DNA from: Hippopus hippopus | Taxonomy: Eukaryota > Mollusca > Bivalvia > Cardiida > Cardiidae | Length of the DNA stretch: 64,000 bases | Assembly: GCA_946811185.2 (NCBI GenBank) | Contig: OX328097.1 | Location: forward strand, 8,998,252 to 9,062,251 | Reading direction: 5' to 3' | Part shown: positions 14,301-27,918 of the stretch, piece by piece | Numbering within the stretch: the stretch's first letter is position 1 | How the letters are laid out: every line of letters begins with the position of its first letter | Notes under the pieces: generated by a model | The model's input: only the letters and a program-made list of their open reading frames with translations | Database searches by the model: none | What the model was told of the DNA's origin: nothing | Program-made: the position numbers and the translations under genes

Positions 14301-17300
14301 AATGCTTTCAATTTGGACCAGTCTAAGAGTTTGTTGTTTAGTAATGAGTTAAACTACACTGTCATCTTTGCCTATACATTCTAAAACCTAAAAGTGCCCT
14401 AAATTAGGGTCCGATTTCTAGAATGAAAATGTCTGTTGGGTTAACACCTTTCTCCCTTTCCTACAATGTTTTCTACCCTTTCCAAACCAAATTTCAATTT
14501 GTGAGTCATACTAATATCACCGTCTGCAAATGCTTTCAATTTGGACTGGTCTGTCGCATTGTCGTTTGGTAAAGAGTTAATTGTGTAAAAATGTTTTTAT
14601 CTTTTGATGCAATTACAGCTATACTGTTACTAACAGGGTGGGAAATTCTACAGTAAAAATACAAAAAATACAGTAATCCCAGTGTTTTCTACATATTACT
14701 GTGTTTTGATTTTAAAGCCACCTTTGCACAAAAACGAAAATTACAAGTCTTTATTGATATTTTCTAAAATGTTTTCCAATATAAAATCTAGTTTAATGCC
14801 CCTTTAAAAGATTACAATACTTTTTTTCTTTTACAGAGAAACCTACGGTGCCTCATGGCTTTCCAAGCACCAACTATGATCTATGTATACATGGTATACA
14901 TTGTTCCACACACATTCGAGGAATACAGTCAATGGACGCAGTTCTGTTATATGTTACTCTGTTGGTTCATCATGATAAACGGTTTGAGTAACTACTTCCT
15001 CGTAATTTTTACTGATCCTTCAACGTCAAATATAGATATGGCTAAATGGTACTCGGAGTTGAATCCTATTTCTGGAAATCCAAACCAAGGTTTGCTACAA
15101 ACCAATAATGCAGAAAATGGCCTAGAGAAAACCAATGGACATAGTGTCTATGATATGGATGACACAGGGGGACTGGAATGGAAATTTTGTAAAAAATGTA
15201 ACATTTTCATGCCTCCCCGATCGCATCACTGCAAGTACTGTGATAAGTGTATCTTAAAGCGGGATCATCACTGTAACATGGTTGGGAACTGTGTCGGCTA
15301 CAACAATCAGCGATTCTTTATAGTGCTCACTGTATATGCCATGATAACAGGTCTACTCGGAGGATTTTTCACGATGAAATACATTTATGAAGCTATGTGG
15401 CCAACAATGTATTCATGGACTGATCTCATTTTACCAGTCACTTTTCTACGATGTCTATTTGGAAATGTTTCAATGTTACAAGCTCTTTTAACATTGCATG
15501 TTTATTTGGAAATACCGTTTGGATTATTTGGAGTTATGTACTTTATACTTCAAATGATTCACATCATTATTGGGCTCACACCACACGAAGTGGAAAAAAA
15601 TCTTCCCCTTAAAAACACCAATACTCTCTCTCAAAAGATGAGATCTGTGTTCGGCACTTACTGGCTTCTGAACTTCGTGTTTCCAATGGTTTTATTTTTC
15701 AAGCAGACAGAGGACGGAATACATTGGGAGCACATCAAAATTGATCACAACGCTAAGAGAAAGGCCAAAGAAACAAATACTGAACCTTTAGAACAACAAC
15801 AACCCTAAAATGTTGATACCTACAGCATCCTGTCAGTAACTTTTCACCAAAAGACAATATTTTACACTCATCCAGATTTAAAGCTGCTGCAGACGGCAAA
15901 TTAAATGTTGTTCAATTGATGAAACCCGACTCTAAGGGTAGAAAACATTGTGGAAAAAGGAGAAAATGCTGGTTACAAGCATTTTCTCCTTTTCCCACAA
16001 TGTCTTCTAGAGGCTTCTTTCTCAGATTTATTGGAAATGGGGATCGTGCGGTAATGGGTTGACTCTTTTACAAGATGACAAAATTTTACACTTGTCCATA
16101 TTGAAAGAATTTTCTGATGATAAAATTTTCCATCAAGTTTAGTGAAGATGATGTATTGTCTGTTCCTTTGGATGGTGTTAAACATTATTTCATTAAATAA
16201 GTTGGCAAGTGTACCTAAGCATGCTTGCCTGGTGTTTCTTTTATCAGAAATGTTTTGACTCATTATAAATGATTATGCTGTCTGTGCCCTTGCAGATATA
16301 CCTTCCAGCAAATACTTCCATTAACTCTATACTAAACAACAAAAATTTAGACTTGTCTAAGTTGAAAGCATTGGCACACAAAAATTTCAATGTTCAAATG
16401 GTATAAAACATTGTGGGAAAAGGAGCAAATGGCCAGTTACCAGAATTTTCTGCCTTTCCCACAATGTTTTCAATAGCCTTTTTCCTCAGGATCATTAGAA
16501 AACAGCATTGTTTGGTAAAGGGTTCAGTTATGACCTGGTACTGACATCTTTTTTCATTATGCAGCAGACAAGTTTTGAAAACATTGGGAAAGACGAAGAA
16601 AATAAAATATTTTGTTTTCAAATGTTTCCATGTTTGATATACCTTTTCTACAAAGATGTAATGAACTCTTTACCTGACAAAAACATTTTACACTGATCCG
16701 AAATTGACCCATTTGCAGATGACAAATTAGAAGCATGTTGAATGATGAATATTGTCCTGAAAGGACAGAAAAGATCCTAGGAAAGGGAACAAATAATGGT
16801 TTCCAGCATTTTCTTCTTTTTCCTTCAAAGTTTTCAAAAGCCTTCTCCCTCAGGGTCATTAAAACACAGGATCGTGTGAAAGATTTAACTCTTTACCAAA
16901 CAATCCCGAGTTTTAACGACCCTGCAAGAAAAGTCTTTTGAAAACAGTGGGAAAAGGAGAAAATGCTGGTTACCAGCATTTTCTCCTTTTCCTACATTGT
17001 TTTTTTAACCTTTCATAGAAAAATCTAGTCATTAGAGCAACAATGAACTTGTTGTATGCAAATGCTTTCCATTTTGAATCGTATGAACACTCTAAATCAA
17101 ACAATAAAATTTTAGACAAGTCCATGCTGAAAGCATGAATTTTGCAGACGCAAACTTAACTCCAGCCCAAATGATGGAATTTTCTCAAAAAGGTAGAAAA
17201 AAACATTGTGGACAAGGGGGAGAGGGGAGAGAATGCAACATTCTCTCCTTTTCTTACAAGTTTTCAGAAACATATTTCCTAAGAGTCATAAAAATATGTG

Positions 17301-20300
17301 AATGTATTTATATATCTCCTGTATTATACGTAAAGTTTTTACTTGTACGAGCAGATACTTACTACCACTGTGCAAAAAATAAATTTATATGTGAAATCTT
17401 GACAGTTTTTGGTTCATTTTGCCTCATAGCAATGTATAAACATCTAAGTCATGCCTTCGGCTCGAGGCGACATGATTTACCACAGCCGTGAACAAGTTTC
17501 CAAGTCCCCTGCCACCTGACCGTACAACGAATTTATTATACTGCAAAGTTTTACCATTTGAAAGTGTGTTAAGCGAAATTTACCTGTTTTTTTGGTTTCA
17601 AAAATTGAGTACGCTGACAAAGTAGAATTTCCCTTCTGAGTGCCCCAATTCAATGAAAACTGACGTCACTGGGAACTGACGTCACTGAAACCTTGGAAGA
17701 ACGTGCAGTTTGGTGCATAATCTTGATGTTAATCTTGATTGACACGGCCATTTTGGATGTTGTGTTGAAAGCGTAGTCATGTATACGGGGCTCCCGAAAA
17801 GGAAACTGCTTTTAAGTTGGTTTCGCCAGTGTACATGATACATATGTTCGGGGCATATTATCCAATCAGATCACGAGAAATTTCTTTGCAGTATAATAAT
17901 ACTTTTTGCCTCAGGGTGATCAACATTTTTCAGTCATAACAAATATCTGCGCCATCCAGTGGCTTATATAGCTGTTGTTTTCAATTTAAATACCTGGTAA
18001 CCAGCCTTTTCTCCTTTTCCCACAATGTTTTCTACATTAATAAAGACAAATCCAATCATTTGAGCCACATTTGTCTTCTGCAAACGTTTTCAATTCGTTA
18101 ACCCCTTCCCAAACAATCCAGGGTTTTCACGACCTTGGAAAAGAAGGCTACTGAAAACATTGTGGGAAAAGGAGAAAATGCTGGTAACCAGCATTTTCTC
18201 CTTTTCCCACAATGTTTTATACTCAATCATAGACAGAAATCATCATTAGAGCTACATTAAATTTGTCGTCTGCAAATGCTTTCAATTTGGACCAGTCCAA
18301 GATATTGTCGTGTGGTAAAGAGTTAAATAAACGTGTTTCCAGACAACACTTAAAAATTTGATTCAATTGATGTGATTTTCTTTCAAGGGACAGAAAACAT
18401 TGTGTGGAGAAAAAAAAAAGCATTTTCTTCTTTGCATACAATGTTTACAAAAGCCTTCCTCTTATCAGTTGTTAAAATATTGGAGATTATTTAGCAGACA
18501 TGCACTAGTGTCAGTCAGATCTGAAATTAGCAGGTAAGCTCTTTACCAAACAGCAATCCTGAAGATTTGTTTGTTGTTATGATGTTTGCCACTGTTTTCA
18601 AAATTATTTCAGTTATATGCTGGCAGCCAGTACATCTATCCATGTTATCCTAGAATTAGTTAAACTAGTACCACGTCTAATATTCTTGTCAAGCTATTAA
18701 CTTCTTTCCAACAAAACAATCATCAAAACAATGATCAGTGGAGAAAAACAAATCTTATTGGAATGGCTATCACTAATCCTCAGAAAGAAACTGGCAGAGC
18801 CTAAGATTCCAACCAGCCATCCCCCAGTTTCAAGCCCTGAACAACCCTGAAGACAAGCTTTTAAAACCATTGTGGGTGGGAAAAGGAGAAATCCTGATCA
18901 TTCATATATTTTTCCTTTTTCTATTAGTTTTCTACCCGTCTGCAAACAAATTAATCCTGTCATTTGAAGACAAATTTAACACATGGTTTGAGGGTGCCTG
19001 CAATTAAGACAAGTCTAAAATTTTGCCATCTGTTACAAAGCTAAGCTTCACTGTATAAAATCAATTCTACTCACTTTTGTGGATTAGCTCCATTATAAGC
19101 TGATGCTAATGAAAAGCTGGCTTTGTCATGATAAGCCCCCGCCAACCCAGATCTGTTATCAGAATCATAGACTGTGAAGTACTCCTTCAGAAATCTCACA
19201 ATGGTCCCTTGAACTTCAACACTTTGGAAAAAACTGTCCTGTAAAAGTCAATTAGTATGGTGTGAGAAAAGCAAAGTACAATATAGGCATAGAAAAGATG
19301 GCATAGAAAAGTACAGAGCAAATCACAAATCCCTTAAAGTACAAGATATTTTACAAGACGAAATTAAAAAGCAGTACAAATAACTCAAAGAAACATCGCA
19401 TAAAGGAATGGGAAATATCTTGGATGAACAAAGAGTACAAAAATATTGTGGGAAAAGGAGCAATTGTTTGTAACAAGCAATAGCTTCTTTTCTTTTACAT
19501 AATGTTTTCCATAGGTCTCATTTTCAGACACAGAAAACATTTGCATAACGTAATGGATTAATCCTTCATCCTGACTTTGAACCAACCTGACGAAGAAGGC
19601 TTTTGCAAGCATTGTGGAAAAGCTTTATAACACAAATGAGCCATGCTCTGGCAAAGGGGGGCTTAATGCATCTCCGTAATGCATGATACCAAGCAAGTCA
19701 TCACATTTTCATGTATCTATAAAACCTATTTTGTCTAACAACCAAATCATGAGGTAGACTGGTCCTTTGACATCCAGAAAATTGACCAATAGCGAAAAGT
19801 TTCAGCCCAGGTCAGCATGTGCGGACTGCGCATGCTGACCTGGGTCGATACTTTTCGCAGATGTGTTAAGTCCCTTTTTCACAGAGCATGGCTCAAATAT
19901 TATGGAGTGTTTCTATGGCAATCAACTAAGAAAAGAAAAATTACCCTAGATTTAGGAAGATCAGTTCTAGCTTCTATATCAAAAGTAATGGGAGGTGGGA
20001 GGTCATGTCCATCCTGTAAAAATTCACAGAAAAATTAAAATGGCTTATAACAAGATTTTTACCAAAACCAGTTTTGAAGAAATTTGATATTAGACTGGTA
20101 AGGCATTATCATGAAGAAGTGATGGTTTATTTTTAATTTAGTAAATAAGAGCACCCCTTTGGGTGCAAACATGCCCCTACAGTTGCTTTCAGTGAAAATT
20201 CTACGTCAAGAAGGAGCATTACGGTGTCAAAAATATATTGATGGTAACCTGCGCCAAATGTATGGGTTCCTGCTCTGATAGTTAACAGCTTGTCCAAGTT

Positions 20301-23300
20301 TAAACTAAATATCTTCATTAATGACAGAGATATTATACATTGTCAAAGTTTTTGCACAACAACGCAGGCATGACACAGATGATGCCAGGACTATATGACA
20401 GTACCTCGGCGTTTTCTTCGTAAACAGCCCAGCTAAAAATTAACCCTTTCCCAGGTAAGCCCTGGTTTTTACGGCTTTGAGGTTGAAGGCGTTTGAAAAC
20501 ACTGTGGAAAAAGGAGAAAATGCTCATAACGAGCATTTTCTCCATTTTCCACGGTGTTTTCTTCCCTTACAGATAAAAATACCACCTTTTTAGCCACTCT
20601 AAATTTTTCGTCTGCAAATTCTTTCAATTTCAGCAGACCAAAATTACCTCATCTGGTAAAGAGTTAAGTGTTCTATATACAATCACAAAACATAAAGCCT
20701 TCAAAGGAACTCAAAACTGCAACTTTGAATCTTGTTACCTGCATTTTCTTCTTGTTTTTGATAATGCTTTCCAAACCCCTATACCTCAGGGTCATAAAAC
20801 CTTGGGGTTGTTCGGTAAAGTGTTCACTCTTTACCAAGAAATCCTATTTTTTGAAATCGATGAAATGAAGAAGGAGGTTTTTGAAAACATTGGTAATGGA
20901 GAAAATGCTGGTAACCAACATTTTCTCTTTTTCCAACAATGTATCCTAGCCTTTCAAATGTAAACCCCAAAATTTGAGCAACAGGTAATTTGTCGTCTGT
21001 TAACTCTTTACCAAACAACAAAATTTTGAACTGGACCAAGTTGAAAGCATTTGCAGACATGAAATTAGATATTACTTAACTGGTGATTTCTGTATTTGAT
21101 AAGCAAGAAAACATTGTGGGAAAAGGAGAAAATGCTGGTTACCAGCATTTTCTCCTTTTCCCACAATGTTTTCAAACCACTCCTTTCTCAGGGTCGTTAA
21201 AACTAGGGATTATGTGGTAAAGGGTTAATGCTTTCAATATGGTTGAGTCAAAATATTTTGAAGTCTAGTAAAGAGGCTTGTTAATGTAACTTTACTTACC
21301 AACTTCTGGACTTTGGGAAAGAGCTTTCTGACCGCACTGCAATTTAACAGAGACACAAAAACATGCACAGACTTAATTTCGTTCGAAGTTCCTTATATCA
21401 TTTGTAATCTGAATGTTTTACCTTCAAATACATGTAGTTTCATTTCTAATCCTACATCATACAGACCCAAATTTTAATGCCCCCGAGAAAGAAGCCTTTC
21501 AAAAACACTGCAGGAAAAGGAGAAAATGCTGGTGACCAACATTTTCTCCTTTCCCTACAATGTTTTCTACTCTATCAAGGACAAATTCCACCATTTGAGC
21601 CATCTTTAATTTGTCGTCTGCAAATGCTTTCAATTTGGACCCGTCTAAAATTGTGTCATTTAGTAAAGAGGTAACACCTGATTGAATTAACTCCTTACCA
21701 GATTACAAAATTTTAGGCTGGTCCAAATTGAAAGCATTTGTAGACGACTAAATTACTTTGATTCAAAAATGGAAATTTGCATTGGGAAGAGTAGAAAACA
21801 TTGTGGGAAAAGGAGAAAATGCTGGTTACCAGCATTTTTTTTCCTTTTCCCACAATGTTTTCAAAAGGCCTCTTTCTCAGGGTTGTTAAAAGTCGGGATT
21901 GTGTGGTAAAGGGTTAACTGGTTTCTGCCAGATTTTTCTCTTTTTCAATTCCATTTCATAATTCTAATCTAGTCTGTTTTCCTCAATTAACCGTACATTT
22001 TCATTTCAATTTTGTAAGAACATGTACATGAAGTACAATGACTTCTAAAAAGTAAATCCACCTAACATAAACATTTTCTTTTTCATTTAATTGCTAAGCT
22101 ATACTGCAGGTATCATATACTTTCTTTAAACAGTGTAAGTGTATAGTGTAATGTTGAGGTGAAAACCATTGGAAAACATTCTGTGTAGACTGAATCTTGT
22201 TGTACATGTCTGCAAATTGCAGCCTAATCTTGATCTGCATTGTCTCAAAAACAAAGAGAGTTGAGCTCTGGCAAAAGGGCGTTTTATGCATCTCCCTAAT
22301 GACCTATACCAAGCAAGTCCTCATGTAATTATGGATCCATCAAATCCATTTTGTTTAACAACCAACTGATTCATGAGGTAGACTGGTCCTTTCAAATGCA
22401 AAAAAACACAGGCCAGCCTACGCAAGTTGACCTGGGTGGAAACTTTTTCCAGATGCATTAAGTCCCCTTGAAGTTATGGCCAGTACAAACTAGAGCTGTC
22501 ACTGAATGTGACTTAATACCCCCGCCAGCGCTTTGACAGAAACAGGCAATTTAACAAAAAATTTTTTAAGTTCAAGGGGAGATTACCCATGAATCATAGG
22601 GAGTAGATGATTGAAAACTGCGTCTTGCACAACTTCAGTATACGATCAATGTATCAACAAACTTTCAATACAATAGCAGCAAAACTGTAGTTCGCGACAC
22701 AAAATTACTAGTATTTTGTACACAGATGGACACACGGATGGACGGACAGGCTGATTCCAGTATACCCCCCGAAAACATTTGTTTTGCGGGGGTATAATTA
22801 TTTCTTGACATTACAGTTTTTGGTAACTTCAAGGTTTTCAAAGCAGAATTTCAAACCTATAAATATAGAAAGCATTGTAACAATGGAGAAAGTGCTTATA
22901 TATTTGAGCCATGCTCTGTGAAAAGGGGGCTTAATGCATCTGCGAAGAGTATCGACCCAGGTCAGCCTGCGCAGTCCGCGCAGGCTGACCTGGGCCAAAA
23001 CTTTTCGCTGTTGGTCAATTTTCTGTATGTCAAAGGACCATTGTACCTCATGATTATGTGGGTAGTTTAAAAAAGTGGCTCTTATGGATCCATAATTATG
23101 TGATGACTTGGGCTGCTATCATGTATCATGGCAATGCATTAAGCATGGCTCATTTTAATTTGTAATTTTCAAAAGCTTAAAATTGTGTCAAAGTGTCAAA
23201 CTGTGCCTGCAAAGAAGAATCAGCATCATGTGTTGGGCACCTAGAAGAATATTCCTTATCACTTAGAACACCAGGTTCTGAAGCTTACATTCATTTTTTT

Positions 23301-25219
23301 CCTATGAATGTTCCACATGGTTGTAAACAATAGACTACCAGCAAACAATTATGAACTGTATGAATATTTATAGAAAATGTCCAGTCCCAAAATTGAGGTA
23401 AACACAAAAAACCATTTCAAAACTGTATTTGATCAATTGTATTGTATAATATGTACTTGAATAATCATTCAGGTGAATGCTCTTCAAAAGTCTGTACAAA
23501 GAAGAATGTTGGGAGTTATACAAAGGACTAAATAAGATTTCTGCCACTGGAGAGCTATGCTAAACCTTGACTGGTTGCTTCTTCGACCTACAAATTTGTA
23601 TGTTCATTGCTGAGACTGTGAGCTGAACAGGAATATAAGTTGCTATCTGTAAAAGTTAACAAAAAACAAGTTTAAAACATGTGTATGTCATTACAGGATT
23701 GAAACTTAATTTGAGTATTCAATCAATGTAAATATTTTTTTTTTCATGATCATTTTTACTTTATGAACAGAACAGAGCAAGGTTAAGATGAATTGTGATA
23801 TTGATAAAAATGCTTTCAGGCTGTATAAAATTCCACTGTTTCACTATCTTTATGCATGCTCTCTATTACTGGCAAAGACCTTGACTACATATCCATCATA
23901 AATACTGTATTTTTACATTAATGATGTCAATAAATATTAGTAAATACAAGTTTGATTTTGCTTGTGTTCTTTTTTTTTTCCCACACAATTGCACCATTTG
24001 ATTGGAATGGCATTTTCCAAATGCTCTACAATACACAATACAGCTGAATTGCTACCAAACTGAATAGGCCCAAATAATTCTTGAGTATTTTTGCTATATA
24101 GCTTACTCACTGCAAATATAAATGATCTATGATCAGGTTATTATAACCTAAATGCTTTCTGAGAGCAAAAAAGGCCTCTTAAAAGGTTATCGACTTCTTA
24201 TTGATAAACAACTGGGTCTTGACCTCTACATATTTGGTTTTCTGTACGGACTGAGTTAGGGCAATGGACTATAATTTTTTTTTTCTAATTATCTTACAAA
24301 GATGATAAAAGAATTTGAAAAGGCAAACTGAGTCTAGAAAGTTAAATTGTGATTCTTCTCTTCTGCAAAATCAAGTTTATAAGCTTGATTCAGGAATGAT
24401 TTTGACCATCATCTTCTTTTATGCTAATAAAGTAAGAGCTTCATACTATGCAAACACATTTGCAGAGCTCCTTGCAATGGATGCATTTAAGCCTAAAATT
24501 TTGATAAAGGAAAAACAAATTTTCAAGAAAAAAAAACTAAAGCCAAAAAGTAAAATGTTGTTAAAAAAAAAAAAACATGACCATTAAAAAAATCTATGGA
24601 ATAAAAAACTTGTATCTGTCAGTCCACTCTTTTCCATGTCACCCAGTGATACAGATTATCTATAGAACTGTTCAAGCACACGGCTTCCCCTGTATAGGCT
24701 GACGCCCTTTCTGGAACGCCTTCACCCGTCCTTGGTGGTAAGCCTGTTCTATAAGACATACAACAGTATACTGGGGATAAAGTTGTGATGACCTGACAGA
24801 TTCAAATCTAAACCCCTATCAGTCACTATCTACTTTAATAGGAGATAGAAATAAACACAAGAGATACTTAATCCTAAAAAAATATTTGATGTCTGCCTTT
24901 TCAAACACTGTGATCTTAACAATATGGATCTGTAGGCCAACCCCTCGAGTCCTAATCATAGACAGGTATATCAAGATCAGACTGCATAGAGCATGTAGTC
25001 TGATCTTGGATGTACATTGTCTAATATGATTAACAAATTCTTGAAGTTGAATTACCTTGATTTTTAAAGCAACTGAAAGTGTCCAACTTTAGGCACTCCA
25101 GGGGTTAAAAATTAATTGATTTGCCACAATGACTACTTTTTTGTGAGAATAGGGTATACTTAAACATACAAACATTTTCTTTAATTATATTTGTTTTTTG
25201 GGTTTTTTTGGAGGGGGGG

Positions 25220-25295
<76 letters not shown>

Positions 25296-27877
25296 AAGGC
25301 AAGAGGATTGTACGGTCCAGTGTAATGAGGTATAGAGAAGTGAACAAAATTTTTATCAGTATCAGTCAATGCTGAATGAACTTTACTCATATACAGTAAT
25401 TAACACCTATTTTGTGTATTTCTTTATTAATTTTATTCTGTATTTTTTTTATGACTGCGTCTGAACACAGTGTGCAAGTGTAAACACATACACAAGTAAA
25501 CAACTGGGCACCATGTGGCAATACTGAGATTCACAAACATACCAAAGATAGTTTGTTAAAAATTTAAGTTGCTGTGAACAAAATTATTAGCAAAATGTGC
25601 ATGCTTATTTATGATCAATAGTATTACACATTGCTGAAAATATTCAGTGTGAATTTATTATGTGTGTGTTTGGTTATCATCTTCTTTTTAAAACCTGCAT
25701 GAAGGCAGGAAAATATATACGATATTTGAAATAGGCTATACCAACATACTACATTTATTCACTGGTCCTTCTACAATCAACCAGGTTTTGTAGTGAGCAT
25801 AACTGTTATCTGATCTGCTGAAATAATTCTGTATATTGTGAGATTAACTAAGTTTTTTGGTGAGAATATTTGATTTTCAGGGTTATTCAGTTTGTCCTTT
25901 TGAGATTAACTCTGCTTTCGTAGTGAGAATATTTGATCTTTAGAAGTACATCTGTATAACGAAGTACAATAGAGGTATGTCTAATGTGAACATAAGCTCT
26001 GCCTCATAAAAACGTACTGCAGTTATTCATTGGTCCAAATCAACATGGCCTTTTTTGATGTTATATGTAATCTTCTATAATAGTATGGATTATAACAGAT
26101 GTATTTTTTAAAGTTAAAATAGGCTTGGCTGATGATGATTTGTATTATTATCATCTCTTAAATTCTTTTGTAAATGAACAAATGATGATGATATTTTTTT
26201 TAATTGCTCTGCTTTAAAAATTTTACTAGTTATATAAGTAGTAGTAGTAGTAGTAGTAGTACTAGTAGTAGTAGTAGTAGTAGTTGTTGTTGTTGTTATT
26301 GTTGTTGCTGCTGCTGCTGCTGTCGTTGTCGTCATTCTTGATGTTGATGATATTGATCGTGGTGGTAGTGGTGATGATGATGATGTTGATGGTAACGATG
26401 ATGATGATGATCTGGTAGTATTTAAATACGACATGTCTTAGACTTTGTTTTTTGTAAAGGGTTATTAAGTCAGATAAAGGCTCTGCTAACATGCTAAGGT
26501 AAATCACTGATCCCTCATGTGAGTAAATGTATGTGATTCACTAGACTTGCATGATTCAGGTTATTGCTCAGCAAAGTCAGGAACAGCATGCAATGTTTCT
26601 TAAGTTATTTCAAACACTTGTCAAAAATATTTCTATTCACTGGCAGCACACTAGATTTTTTATCTATCAAACTTAATTCTTAATTATAATAATCTACACG
26701 AGCTTTCAGCGGTACAACTGCTTTCCTCAAGTGAGATCCTGTGATATAATCACAGGATCACACTTGAGGAAGGCTGTTGTACCGCCGAAAGCTCATGTAG
26801 ATTATTTTAATTAAAATTTAGATTTGTCAAGAAGAGGATATCATGTTTTATCAAACTTAAAATTACCTGCGGCAAGGTACAAAACTGTTTGCCATTTGGA
26901 TGTTGAAATAGCCTTGCAATCATTATAAGCAATTTCTCCATTAGTAACAACACCTTATAAATGTGTCATGCTCTGTGAAAAGGGAGGTTAATACATCTGC
27001 AGAAAGTATTGAACAAGGTCAGTCTGCAGTTAGCAACTTTGAAGAACACTGCTTTCAAAAACTTTGTGGGAAAAGATGAAAATGCTGATAACTAGCACTT
27101 TCTCTTTTATCAGGTCGTTTTCTTCCCTTTCAAAGACAAATCCCATCATTTGAGATGCATACATTTTGTTGCCTCCAAATGCTTTCAATTGCGACAAGTC
27201 TACAATTTTAGGATTTGGTTTCAGGGTTAAAATGTACTGCCAGGAATCCTACATAACCTCCACGCTGACATACAAACCTCTGACACTGACATGTCCCAGT
27301 TCAAGGTCATTGAAAGATCTTACCTGACACATGTGACCTCCCCTTGACCTTTCAGAAGGGGGTCATTATGTATCAATGAACCTTTTTACCTGACATAGCT
27401 GGTTTTGTCATGGAACTTATCACAAAGTATGTTCCCATCCAAGTGTAGACCCTCCAGCTTCCAGGCGCTTAACTTGCGTATCTCTTCAATGTGAGTTATC
27501 TGAAATAATAATAACCATTACCACATGAAAACATAGTTGAGCCATGGTCTGTAAAAATAGGGTTTCATGTATTTGCAAGACGTATCAACTCAGGTCAGCC
27601 TGTGCAGTCAGTTAACTCTTCACCACACAACAAGAAAGCAGACTTGTCCAATTTCAAAGCATTTGCAGACAACCATTTCAATGTGGGTCAACTGATGAAA
27701 TTTCTCTTTGATAGGGCAGAAAACCTTGTGGGAAAAGGAGAAAATGCTGGTAGTAACCAGCATTTTCTCCTTTTCCCACAGTGTTTTCAAAAGGCTTGTG
27801 GTAAAGGGTTAAACCCATGATCCATTTCTAAAATATACTAGTGATTTTTTTTTTTGGGGGGGGGGGGGGTGGGGGGG

Positions 27878-27918
<41 letters not shown>

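Noticed and set aside
24630..24760. CpG-richer patch considered as a missing NXF1 exon
   Set aside because: Exons 12 and 13 already join in phase across it and neither strand gives an NXF1-like peptide.
25105..25390. Ser-Leu repeat proteins on the minus strand
   Set aside because: Translation of a (GA)n microsatellite.
26114..26507. Thr/Ser- and Ile-rich minus-strand frames
   Set aside because: Translation of compound trinucleotide repeats inside an NXF1 intron.
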